DNA of 11,116 nt. Source: an uncultured Spirochaetales bacterium. Its GTDB lineage: Bacteria > Spirochaetota > Spirochaetia > Sphaerochaetales > Sphaerochaetaceae. Shown in pieces: positions 1 through 6,701 of the stretch. Within the stretch, counting starts at the first letter, position 1. Each line of letters starts with the position of its first letter. The position numbers and the translations under genes were made by a program. The DNA is taken from the NCBI GenBank assembly GCA_947306375.1, contig CAMZGJ010000026.1:1-11116 (forward strand), given 5' to 3'. The notes beneath the pieces were generated by a model. The model was given only the letters and a program-made list of their open reading frames with translations, was not told the DNA's origin and made no database searches.

Positions 1-540
1 AACACCGGTGCGGACCACTCGGATCTTACTTCAGATTATGCGGCAATTCCTGCAGAGATGCACAGCGTGGCTTCCTTCTTTGGCAAGCAGAATCTCAGGC
101 AGCTGGATGAAAGTGTTTTCTTTGATAATATCCGGGAGGTGCAAAAGGCTCTGTGCAATGAAAGGGCTCTTCTCAGGACTATACACTACTTTGACGAGAA
201 CAGAAGGGTGGATCTGATGACAGATGCCCTGAAGGCCGGGGATATTGATTCTTATCTGAATCTTGTCCGCGAGTGCGGAAGGTCTTTCGCAGAACTTCTC
301 CAGAATGCCTTCAGTCCGTCACATCCGGAAAACCAGCAGATAGTGCTGGCTCTTGCGCTTTCTTCAAAGCTCTTGGGTGAAAACGGGGCATGGCGTCTGC
401 ACGGCGGCGGATTTGCAGGTACCATTCAGGCCTACGTTCCCGTGGATTACACACAGAAGTATATTGAACAGATGGAGAATGTGTTCGGACAGGGCAGTGC
501 CCTGATTCTGAGCGTTACCGACGGGCCTTCCGTAGGTTGA
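1..540 (+). CDS. galK: Galactokinase, C-terminal part (5' end outside window)
   Basis: GHMP-family sugar kinase that phosphorylates galactose to galactose-1-phosphate in the cytoplasm, the entry step of the Leloir pathway. The reading frame is open from base 1, giving 179 residues before the TGA at 538-540; a full galactokinase has about 390-430, so roughly the last 45% is present. Visible hallmarks are the N-T-G-A-D-H-S-D-L-T stretch at the very start, matching the family's NTG-DH-DLT segment, and the C-terminal glycine-rich motif H-G-G-G-F-A-G-T-I-Q-A. The N-terminal substrate-binding motif and the ATP-binding GHMP motif lie upstream of the window. The gene converges on the HAD phosphatase gene with an 18-bp gap. 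A nucleotidyltransferase gene lies 0.9 kb downstream on the same strand and could act on the product. Another GHMP sugar kinase is possible, but the C-terminal match favours GalK. Confidence 0.93.
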   Translation, partial: NTGADHSDLTSDYAAIPAEMHSVASFFGKQNLRQLDESVFFDNIREVQKALCNERALLRTIHYFDENRRVDLMTDALKAGDIDSYLNLVRECGRSFAELLQNAFSPSHPENQQIVLALALSSKLLGENGAWRLHGGGFAGTIQAYVPVDYTQKYIEQMENVFGQGSALILSVTDGPSVG

Positions 541-558
541 ACCGGGTAAAGCGGTATT

Positions 559-1374
559 TTAAGGAATGAAATGTCTTATGGCGTCTGCCACAACTCCCTG
601 ATTGTTGTCAAGCTTTGTCACGTACGTAGCCTGGGATTTGACGTCATCCGGGGCGTTGGCCGCCGCCACGCTTATTCCGGCTTCCTTGAACATGAAAACG
701 TCATTGTAATAGTCTCCGCAGACCATGACCTCTGACTTGTCCAGGCCGTAGTAACGGCAAAGTCCGCGTATGGCGTTGCCCTTGTCCGCATCAGGGTGCA
801 TTACCTCAATGTAGGTGGGGCCTGACATGAAGAATTTGACCTTGGAGGGGTCACAGGTGTCCTGCAGGAGTTTCATGAAGCTGACTGCTTTGCTGTAGTC
901 CGCCTCGGAGACAAGGAACTTGTTGGGGCAGAATTTGTCCAGGACTTCTTTCTGGAGGTCATTGACGTAGATGCCTCTTACCGTTGTGATTGTCTTTTCT
1001 ATATTCATCCAGTAAGGACTTGCCTTTGTGCCGTCTGCGTACCAGTGGTAGTGGTAGTAGGCGTACAGCGTCATGCCGTTGCTGTTGGCAAGCTCATTCA
1101 CCAGCGAGCAGGTCTCCCTGTCCAGGGTGTATTCCTCAATGATCTCGTGGTTTTCGTTTTCGAGCATCGCTCCTCCCAGGGAGGAGACGGCACCTGTTAT
1201 CCCCAGTTGTTTCATGTAGTGCTGTGTGGAGGGAGAAATGCGGCCGGAGGTTATTGCAATGCGGATTCCCAGTGAGGCTGCCCTTCTTATTTCCTCAAGG
1301 TTTGCAGGGGGAATGTTCTTGTTGTCATCAACAAGTGTTCCGTCTATATCAAGGCAGATAAGTTTGATGCTCAT
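559..1374 (-). CDS. Cof-type HAD-superfamily hydrolase (sugar-phosphate phosphatase-like)
   Basis: Cytosolic HAD hydrolase of the Cof/YbiV type (class IIB cap), 271 residues, the usual family length. Motif I is D9-I-D11-G-T13, supplying the aspartyl nucleophile and the acid/base aspartate. Motif II is the serine/threonine of I-T-S-G-R around residue 43. The conserved lysine of motif III is K198 in D-K-G-N, and motif IV is G220-D221-Y-Y-N224-D225, which binds magnesium. The C2 cap occupies roughly residues 85-195. The family dephosphorylates sugar phosphates, pyridoxal phosphate or flavin phosphates, and the exact substrate cannot be read from sequence. The ATG at 1374 is favoured because motif I follows within nine residues. 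No Shine-Dalgarno sequence precedes it; instead a possible -10 element ends 7 nt upstream. It is divergent from the nucleotidyltransferase gene across 62 bp and convergent with galK. Confidence 0.9.
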   Translation of the reverse strand: MSIKLICLDIDGTLVDDNKNIPPANLEEIRRAASLGIRIAITSGRISPSTQHYMKQLGITGAVSSLGGAMLENENHEIIEEYTLDRETCSLVNELANSNGMTLYAYYHYHWYADGTKASPYWMNIEKTITTVRGIYVNDLQKEVLDKFCPNKFLVSEADYSKAVSFMKLLQDTCDPSKVKFFMSGPTYIEVMHPDADKGNAIRGLCRYYGLDKSEVMVCGDYYNDVFMFKEAGISVAAANAPDDVKSQATYVTKLDNNQGVVADAIRHFIP

Positions 1375-1394
1375 ATATCAGATGTTAGCATCAA
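1364..1394. repeat. Inverted repeat over the HAD gene start (candidate operator)
   Basis: TTGATGCT at 1364-1371 and AGCATCAA at 1387-1394 are perfect 8-bp inverted arms. The 15 bp between them also contain symmetric matches, so 12 of 15 pairs are complementary about base 1379. The dyad covers the first codons of the HAD gene, its start codon and its proposed -10 element. A DNA operator for a dimeric regulator is plausible. Alternatively, the arms could pair in an mRNA, provided transcription starts further upstream than proposed. No regulator gene is seen in the window. Confidence 0.45.
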
Positions 1395-1411
1395 GACTAC
1401 CTTGAAAGCAA
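1375..1411 (-). promoter_or_regulatory. Candidate promoter of the HAD gene, leaderless geometry
   Basis: Read on the minus strand, TTGCTT (1411-1406) is a possible -35 and TAACAT (1387-1382) a possible -10, separated by 18 bp. Seven bases separate the -10 from the ATG, so transcription would start on or beside the start codon. Both hexamers are imperfect, so this is weaker than the divergent promoter on the other strand. Its -35 overlaps that promoter's -35 by two bases. Confidence 0.35.
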
Positions 1412-1436
1412 CACGGTCAGAGGTTAGGATAGAGCC
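1402..1436 (+). promoter_or_regulatory. Promoter of the nucleotidyltransferase gene, leaderless geometry
   Basis: TTGAAA (1402-1407) and TAGGAT (1425-1430) form a -35/-10 pair with an exact 17-bp spacer. Six bases follow the -10 before the ATG at 1437, which places the expected transcription start on the A of the start codon. The AGGA inside the -10 could instead be read as a weak ribosome binding site on a longer transcript. Confidence 0.55.
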
Positions 1437-2171
1437 ATGAAGTGCGTGATTCTTGCCGCCGGATATGCCACAAGGCTCTATCCTCTTGCGGAAAACTCTC
1501 CCAAGGCCCTGCTCAAGGTGGGGGATAAGACAATCCTGGACCACCTGTGTGACGACATTTCCTTATGCGGAGTGACTGAATACATTCTTGTCTCAAACCA
1601 CAGATTCAAGACTCACTTTGACAACTGGGCCGCCGGAAGAAAAGAGGCCTTCACCATCCTTGATGACGGATCTACTGACAACTCCAACCGTCTGGGCGCG
1701 GTGAGGGACATGGATTTTGCAATAAGGCAGTGTGCCCTAAATGAGGATTTGCTGGTCATTGCCGGAGACAACGTGCTGGACTTCAGTTTCTCCCACTTTC
1801 TCAACTACTGGAAAAGGGTGGGGACGTCCTGCATTATGCGCTGGTACGAGCCGACCCTTGTCCCGGACAAAAAGTACTGCGTCTGCACTGTGGACGGCTC
1901 GGAAAAGGTGCTTGAGATGCGCGAAAAGGTTGTTAACCCCGCCTCCCACTGGCTGGTTCCTCCGTTTTACATCTACACCGCCTCAGACCTTCCGCTCATA
2001 GGACGCGCGCTTGAGGCCGGCTGCCCGGCCGATGCCCCTGGTTCATTGGTCCAGCACCTGTGCACACAGACTGTTTTCCATGCAATGGAAATGCCTGCAA
2101 AGAGGTATGACATAGGAACACCGGAAAGCTATGAGGCCGTGTGCAGAACCTACAGGGGAATTACCTGCTGA
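1437..2171 (+). CDS. Sugar-1-phosphate nucleotidyltransferase (RmlA/LicC-like)
   Basis: Cytosolic nucleotidyltransferase, 244 residues, that should couple an NTP to a sugar-1-phosphate (or a similar phosphorylated alcohol), releasing pyrophosphate and giving an activated donor for glycan or lipid headgroup synthesis. The N-terminal NTP-binding signature reads L-A-A-G9-Y-A-T-R13-L, followed by the conserved P22-K23-A-L-L. G110-D111-N is the metal-binding aspartate region, and Y-D225-I-G-T-P-E-S-Y near the C-terminus is typical of the family. There is no C-terminal left-handed beta-helix, so it is a single-domain enzyme, shorter than RmlA (about 290). The substrate is uncertain: proximity to galK suggests galactose-1-phosphate or a related sugar, but a LicC-like role is possible. 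A sigma70-type promoter abuts the start codon. The last 11 bp overlap the end of the opposing DUF6198 gene. Confidence 0.85.
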   Translation: MKCVILAAGYATRLYPLAENSPKALLKVGDKTILDHLCDDISLCGVTEYILVSNHRFKTHFDNWAAGRKEAFTILDDGSTDNSNRLGAVRDMDFAIRQCALNEDLLVIAGDNVLDFSFSHFLNYWKRVGTSCIMRWYEPTLVPDKKYCVCTVDGSEKVLEMREKVVNPASHWLVPPFYIYTASDLPLIGRALEAGCPADAPGSLVQHLCTQTVFHAMEMPAKRYDIGTPESYEAVCRTYRGITC

Positions 2172-2853
2172 AGTATTCCTCAAGTTTGGGAAATGTTGCC
2201 CTGAATTCAAAGAACCTTCTGTAAAAACGTGAGAAGACCTTGATTATGGAGCCGTTTATCAGGGCGCAGATTGCCGTTCCCTCCCTTACTCCCACAAAGA
2301 CTCCGAATCCGAAGAAGCAGAAGGAAAGAACAACGGAAATAAGCATGCTGGATATGTCATAGCATGTTTTGAAGGTGTGGATCTCAACTCCGAAGGCCTT
2401 GGAAACTTCCTTTACAAACAGCTCATACACCTCAGGCGGAATGTAGGTGTGAAACACCAGTGAGATTCCGGCGCAGCAGAGGAGTATTCCCCCAACATAC
2501 ATAACAAGACGCTGAGTCATTGTGTCCGTTGCAAGAGTTGCGGTGAAGGCCATGCAGGAGTCCAGCATAAGGCCGTAGACAACGGCGGTTATGAAGGAGA
2601 AGAACCAGCCTGTGCGGAACTTCTTTATAATCAGCATCATTACAAGCAGGAGAACAAACTGGAACATGTACTCTGCTGTTCCGAATGTGAAGAAACTCCA
2701 CAGGGGATTTATTTTTCTGTACAGAAGATACGCAGGGGCCACCACCATTGAAACACCGAAGTCAGGTTTTTCCATGAATGAGACTCCCAGGGCCGTTATG
2801 AACAGACCCAGAATGTATGCAAGTTCCCTGCTGAAGGGAAGTTTCCTGTTCAT
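2161..2853 (-). CDS. DUF6198-family integral membrane protein
   Basis: Uncharacterised inner-membrane protein, 230 residues, matching from memory the DUF6198 family found in Firmicutes and some Spirochaetes. About five or six hydrophobic segments are visible, near residues 11-29, 56-77, 82-106, 116-136, 164-187 and possibly 190-207. Family-like stretches are F-G-V-S-M-V-V-A-P-A-Y (32-42), P-P-E-V-Y-E-L-F near 139-146, and a G-T-A-I-C-A-L-I-N-G segment near 192-201. The N-terminus and C-terminus are basic and probably cytosolic. No catalytic motif is visible, so no substrate is assigned. The start codon directly follows a good promoter (TTGAAA, 17 bp, CATAAT), with no Shine-Dalgarno sequence between. 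The 3' end overlaps the nucleotidyltransferase gene by 11 bp, and the 5' end is divergent from the ABC exporter operon. Confidence 0.8.
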   Translation of the reverse strand: MNRKLPFSRELAYILGLFITALGVSFMEKPDFGVSMVVAPAYLLYRKINPLWSFFTFGTAEYMFQFVLLLVMMLIIKKFRTGWFFSFITAVVYGLMLDSCMAFTATLATDTMTQRLVMYVGGILLCCAGISLVFHTYIPPEVYELFVKEVSKAFGVEIHTFKTCYDISSMLISVVLSFCFFGFGVFVGVREGTAICALINGSIIKVFSRFYRRFFEFRATFPKLEEYFSR

Positions 2854-2888
2854 GCCTGTATTATGTAGACCCTGAGGCCGTTTTTCAA
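2854..2888 (-). promoter_or_regulatory. Promoter of the DUF6198 gene, leaderless geometry
   Basis: Read on the minus strand, TTGAAA (2888-2883) and CATAAT (2865-2860) are separated by exactly 17 bp. Six bases follow the -10 before the ATG at 2853, so the predicted transcription start is the A of the start codon. This is the best promoter match in the window. The same -10 region reads TATTAT (2859-2864) on the plus strand, where it could help drive the ABC operon, but no matching -35 is found there. Confidence 0.6.
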
Positions 2889-2897
2889 TAAATTATT
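2887..2897. repeat. AT-rich 11-bp palindrome before the ABC exporter operon
   Basis: AATAAATTATT is perfectly symmetric about base 2892. It lies 5 bp upstream of the first ABC exporter gene and touches the -35 element of the divergent DUF6198 promoter. It is a possible operator, but its simple AT composition makes chance occurrence plausible. Confidence 0.3.
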
Positions 2898-2901
2898 CAC
2901 T

Positions 2902-4638
2902 ATGATAAAAACCCTTGCCAAAAGCATAAGAGAATACAGAAAAGATGCCGTTCTGACACCGCTTTTCATGGTGGGAGAGGTGTCCATGGAGTGCATTATT
3001 CCGCTTGTGATGGCATCTCTTATAGACCATATGAGTTCCGAGAACATGACAGACCTGCTCAGATACGGGGCAATCCTTCTGTGCATGGCCCTGTTCTCGC
3101 TTTTCTGCGGTATTATGTCCGGCCGCTTTGCCGCCTCCGCAAGTGCAGGTTTTGCCGCCAACCTCAGGCACGACATCTTCTACCGCGTCCAGGATTTTTC
3201 CTTCAGCGACGTTGACAGATTCTCAACATCCAGCCTGATAACCAGGATGACAACTGACGTAACCAACGTACAGATGTCCTTCATGATGATAATAAGAACC
3301 GCAGTCAGAAGTCCCCTCATGCTCATTTTCTCGGTAATAATGAGCTTCAGGATAAACCCGGGAGTGGCGGTGGTTTTTCTTGCCGTTGTTCCCGTCCTGG
3401 GACTGGGCCTGTATCTGATTGCGTCCCATGCCTTTCCTATTTTCAAGAGAATTTTCAAGCGTTACGATGCCATGAACAACTCCGTCCAGGAGAATGTAAA
3501 CGGCATAAGGGTTGTAAAATCTTTTGTGCGTGAGGGCTATGAGACGGAGCGTTTTGAGAAGACTTCCGGAGAGGTGAAGAAGGATTTCCGCTTTGTTGAG
3601 CGCATACTTGCCCTCAACGGCCCCCTCATGATGTTCTGCGGCTACGGAGCCATGCTCTTTATCTGCTACATAGGTGCAAGGATAATAATCTCCTCAGGAG
3701 CCACTGAAATGACTCCAGGCCAGCTGTCCTCCTTCATGACCTACGCCATACAGATTCTCATGTCCATGATGATGCTCTCCATGATTGTGGTGACATGCGC
3801 CATCTCCTTTGAGAGCGCAAAGAGAATTGTTGAGGTGCTGAACACACAGAGCACGCTCAAGTCACCTGAAAACGGCATTTCGGATGTAAAGGACGGCAGC
3901 ATAGACTTTGATAACGTGTCTGTCAGATACAACGGTCAGAGCGGCCGTGATGCCCTGAAGGACATAGACCTTCATATAGAAAGCGGAAAAACAATAGGAA
4001 TAATAGGTTCAACCGGATCCTCAAAGACAACCCTCATCCAGCTTATCCCAAGGCTCTACGACACAACCGCAGGTACAGTGCGCGTTGGCGGTAAGGATGT
4101 AAGGGAATATGATTTGGATGCACTGAGAAAGCAGATTTCCGTTGTTCTTCAAAAGAACGTTCTGTTCTCCGGAACGGTTAAGGACAACATAAGATGGGGC
4201 AGGGAAGATGCCACTGATCAGGAGATTGAACAGGTGTGCCGCATAGCCTGCGCCCATGAGTTCATAACTCAGATGCCGGAGGGCTATAACTCAAAGATAG
4301 AGCGCGGGGGAACCAACGTCTCGGGCGGTCAGAAGCAGAGGCTCTGCATTGCCCGTGCCCTGATTGCAAAGCCCAGGGTTCTTATTCTGGATGACTCCAC
4401 AAGTGCCGTCGACACCAAGACGGACGCAATGATAAGAAAGGGTCTTAAGGAGTACCTTCCCGGCACCACAAAGATAATAATTGCCCAGCGCGTTGCCTCC
4501 GTTCAGGATGCGGATGAGATTATTGTAATGGACAACGGGAGCATAGCCGAACGCGGCAGCCACCAGAGCCTCATTGCCCTCAGGGGAATTTACTATGAAG
4601 TCTGGGAGTCCCAGACCCACATGAAGGAGGAAGCCTGA
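2902..4638 (+). CDS. Heterodimeric ABC exporter, subunit with degenerate ATP site (TM287/BmrC-like)
   Basis: Inner-membrane ABC half-transporter, 578 residues: a six-helix exporter transmembrane domain (about 1-320) fused to a nucleotide-binding domain (about 335-578). Its own ATP site is altered at three places. The Walker A reads G369-S-T-G-S-S374-K375-T376, with serine for the usual last glycine. The Walker B ends L-I-L-D497-D498, with aspartate for the catalytic glutamate. The switch histidine is Q529 in I-A-Q-R. The Q-loop glutamine (Q417) and a canonical signature V-S-G-G-Q (473-477) are intact. This is the known pattern of the degenerate-site partner in heterodimeric exporters such as TM287/288 and BmrCD, which expel drugs, peptides or lipids. 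The partner gene overlaps its stop codon. The start is fixed by the short gap behind the divergent gene. Substrate unknown. Confidence 0.93.
   Translation: MIKTLAKSIREYRKDAVLTPLFMVGEVSMECIIPLVMASLIDHMSSENMTDLLRYGAILLCMALFSLFCGIMSGRFAASASAGFAANLRHDIFYRVQDFSFSDVDRFSTSSLITRMTTDVTNVQMSFMMIIRTAVRSPLMLIFSVIMSFRINPGVAVVFLAVVPVLGLGLYLIASHAFPIFKRIFKRYDAMNNSVQENVNGIRVVKSFVREGYETERFEKTSGEVKKDFRFVERILALNGPLMMFCGYGAMLFICYIGARIIISSGATEMTPGQLSSFMTYAIQILMSMMMLSMIVVTCAISFESAKRIVEVLNTQSTLKSPENGISDVKDGSIDFDNVSVRYNGQSGRDALKDIDLHIESGKTIGIIGSTGSSKTTLIQLIPRLYDTTAGTVRVGGKDVREYDLDALRKQISVVLQKNVLFSGTVKDNIRWGREDATDQEIEQVCRIACAHEFITQMPEGYNSKIERGGTNVSGGQKQRLCIARALIAKPRVLILDDSTSAVDTKTDAMIRKGLKEYLPGTTKIIIAQRVASVQDADEIIVMDNGSIAERGSHQSLIALRGIYYEVWESQTHMKEEA
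4624..4630 (+). promoter_or_regulatory. Strong ribosome binding site inside the upstream ABC gene
   Basis: AAGGAGG lies in the last codons of the first ABC gene, 7 nt before the ATG of the second. It fixes the second start at 4638 and shows that the organism uses anti-Shine-Dalgarno initiation for internal operon genes. Confidence 0.8.
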
Positions 4639-6578
4639 TGAGCGGACCGCGTAACAGAATGCAGCTTGACAGAAAGGGCGGCCTGAAACCGCAGATCAAC
4701 AAAGGCACCTTCAAAAGAATTCTGGGCTACGTGTGGCGTGAGTACAAAAAACAGATGTTACTTGTCACGTTCTGCATAATTGCAGGATCTCTTGCCTCCC
4801 TTGTGGCTACGGTCTCCCTCAGAAGACTGATAGACAACGTAATTGTGCCCGGCCTGAACACAGGTCTTCAGGGTGTTTGGCATGACCTTACGGGCATACT
4901 GATCACCATGGCCGCGTTCTTTGCCGCCGCCATAATTGCCAACCTTATCCGCGGCCTCACTATGGCCGAGGTTACGCAGGGCACCCTCATGCACCTGAGG
5001 AACGACATGTTCTCCAAGATGGAGACCCTGCCCATAAAGTACTTTGACGTAAACCAGCATGGTGAGATTATGTCCACCTACACCAATGATACTGACTCAG
5101 TGCGTGAACTTGTAGGCCGCTGCATTCCGTCCCTGATAGAAAGCGCTCTTTCCATAATCTCCGTGTTTGCCATGATGCTGGTCTACAGCGTCTGGCTTAC
5201 CCTTGCAGTTGTCATCGGCCTGTTCTTCATTGTAAGGTTATCGGCCTCCGTGGCCGGCAAGTCCGGAAAATACATGGCCGGGCAGCAGAGATCCCTTGCC
5301 GCAGAGGAGGGTTTTGTTGAGGAGATGATGGAAGGCCAGCGCGTGGTCAAGGTCTTCTGCCACCAGGACAGGGCCAAGGAGGACTTTGACCGTCTGAACG
5401 CACAGCTGTGCAGTGACGGCACCCGGGCAACGCGCTTTGGGAACATTCTGGGCCCCATAAACAACAACATGGGCAACATACTGTACGTCCTCATAGCCCT
5501 TCTGGGCACGCTTCTGGTGTACTTCAACGTCACCAACATAGGCCTGGGCGGCATGGGAACCATTTCAACAGGCATAATTGTTTCCTTCCTCTCCATGTCC
5601 AAGTCCATGACCCAGGTCATAGGCAACCTCTCAATGCAGGTCAACATGTTCACCATGGGCCTTGCCGGTGCCTCCCGCATCTTCACCCTCATTGACCAGG
5701 AGAACGAGCAGGACAGGGGCTACGTGACTCTTGTGAACGTTGAGCACGACAGTGAAGGCAACATTGTGGAAAGCCCCAAACAGACCGGGGAATGGGCCTT
5801 CAGACACCCTCACACGGCGGACGGAAGCGTTACATACACACCGCTTCGCGGCGATATTTACATGGAGCATGTGGACTTTGGGTATACGGAGGAAAAACAG
5901 GTTCTCTTTGACATGTCCCTTTACGCAAAGCCCGGCCAGAAGATTGCCTTTGTGGGTGCAACCGGTGCCGGAAAAACCACAATCACCAACCTGCTGAACA
6001 GGTTCTACGACATTGCAGACGGCAAGATCCGTTATGATGGTATAAACATTACAAAGATAAAGAAACCTGACCTCAGACGCTCTCTGGGCATTGTGCTTCA
6101 GGACGTTAATCTGTTCACCGGAACAGTTCTGGAGAACATCCGTTACGGACGGCTTGATGCCACGGATGAGCAGTGCATTGCCGCGGCAAAGCTTGCAAAT
6201 GCGGACAGCTTCATCTCCAGGCTTCCTGAGGGCTACAACACCGTTCTCAGAGGCAACGGCTCAAGTCTCTCACAGGGACAGAGGCAGCTTATCTCAATTG
6301 CCAGAGCGGCTGTTGCAAACCCCCCTGTTCTGATTATGGATGAGGCTACAAGTTCAATTGACACCAGGACGGAGGCAATTGTCCAGAAGGGCATGGACAA
6401 CCTCATGAAGGGACGCACGGTCTTTGTTATAGCCCACCGCCTTTCAACCATCAGAAACAGCAATGCCATCATGGTGCTTGACCACGGACGCATTATTGAG
6501 CGCGGCACGCATGAGCAGCTCCTTGAGCTGAAGGGCACCTACTGGCAGCTCTATACGGGAGCCTTTGAGCTTTCCTGA
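4638..6578 (+). CDS. Heterodimeric ABC exporter, catalytic-site subunit (TM288/BmrD-like)
   Basis: Inner-membrane ABC half-transporter, 646 residues, partner of the preceding subunit. The transmembrane domain spans about 30-350 and the nucleotide-binding domain about 405-646. Its own ATP site is intact: Walker A G440-A-T-G-A-G445-K446-T447, Q-loop Q488, Walker B L-I-M-D568-E569 with the catalytic glutamate, and switch H600. Its signature is degenerate, L-S-Q546-G-Q in place of LSGGQ. In a heterodimer, the active site is therefore built from this subunit's Walker motifs and the partner's VSGGQ, while the second site is degenerate on both sides. An extra segment of about 50 residues (355-405), partly acidic and ending near H-P-H-T-A-D-G, separates the membrane and ATPase domains. 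Its start overlaps the upstream stop as ATGA, implying translational coupling and 1:1 production. Confidence 0.94.
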   Translation: MSGPRNRMQLDRKGGLKPQINKGTFKRILGYVWREYKKQMLLVTFCIIAGSLASLVATVSLRRLIDNVIVPGLNTGLQGVWHDLTGILITMAAFFAAAIIANLIRGLTMAEVTQGTLMHLRNDMFSKMETLPIKYFDVNQHGEIMSTYTNDTDSVRELVGRCIPSLIESALSIISVFAMMLVYSVWLTLAVVIGLFFIVRLSASVAGKSGKYMAGQQRSLAAEEGFVEEMMEGQRVVKVFCHQDRAKEDFDRLNAQLCSDGTRATRFGNILGPINNNMGNILYVLIALLGTLLVYFNVTNIGLGGMGTISTGIIVSFLSMSKSMTQVIGNLSMQVNMFTMGLAGASRIFTLIDQENEQDRGYVTLVNVEHDSEGNIVESPKQTGEWAFRHPHTADGSVTYTPLRGDIYMEHVDFGYTEEKQVLFDMSLYAKPGQKIAFVGATGAGKTTITNLLNRFYDIADGKIRYDGINITKIKKPDLRRSLGIVLQDVNLFTGTVLENIRYGRLDATDEQCIAAAKLANADSFISRLPEGYNTVLRGNGSSLSQGQRQLISIARAAVANPPVLIMDEATSSIDTRTEAIVQKGMDNLMKGRTVFVIAHRLSTIRNSNAIMVLDHGRIIERGTHEQLLELKGTYWQLYTGAFELS

Positions 6579-6596
6579 GCGCTTTCCGGGTAGGGG

Positions 6597-6682
6597 ATGT
6601 AGTATAAATCAGCCCAAAATCATGGCAATTTATATGAAAAATCATATAAGAACTCATGTTTTCCCGCCTGTTTATCCTACAT
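6597..6682. repeat. 86-nt centred imperfect palindrome filling a convergent intergenic gap
   Basis: The stretch is symmetric about 6639/6640. The core is TTATATGA (6630-6637), an AAAA loop, then TCATATAA (6642-6649). The outer arms ATGTAGTATAAA (6597-6608) and TTTATCCTACAT (6671-6682) match at 11 of 12 positions. Between them are further paired blocks at 6617-6619/6660-6662, 6621-6624/6655-6658 and 6612-6613/6666-6667. In all, 28 of 43 mirrored positions are Watson-Crick pairs and 3 more could be G-U. A short extra block, 6582-6586 with 6693-6697, keeps the same centre, so the hairpin nearly spans the whole gap from the ABC stop to the nuclease-like stop. No T-tract follows on either strand. 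It may be a bidirectional transcript-end structure, a palindromic intergenic repeat or MITE-like element, or a structured RNA. Confidence 0.7.
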
Positions 6683-6701
6683 TAACTCTCATGAAGGGCC
6701 T

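Noticed and set aside
541..560. Possible intrinsic terminator (ACCG...CGGT followed by ATTTT) after galK
   Set aside because: The stem is only 4 bp with a 7-nt loop and a very short T run, too weak to call. A second 7-bp mismatched hairpin at 517-537 lies inside the coding region and has no T-tract.
2902..4638. Altered Walker A of the first ABC subunit as a sign of a pseudogene
   Set aside because: The frame is full length and the lysine and threonine are kept. Similar Walker A variants are known in degenerate-site subunits, and the matching signature change in the partner shows co-evolution.
5183..5692. Open minus-strand frame of 169 codons inside the second ABC gene
   Set aside because: It lies fully antisense to a well-supported ABC coding region, has no recognisable motif, and is explained by codon bias of the real gene.
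6597..6682. Integron attC site reading of the palindrome
   Set aside because: The size fits, but no clean pair of RYYYAAC/GTTRRRY boxes is found at the ends and no integrase or cassette array is present.
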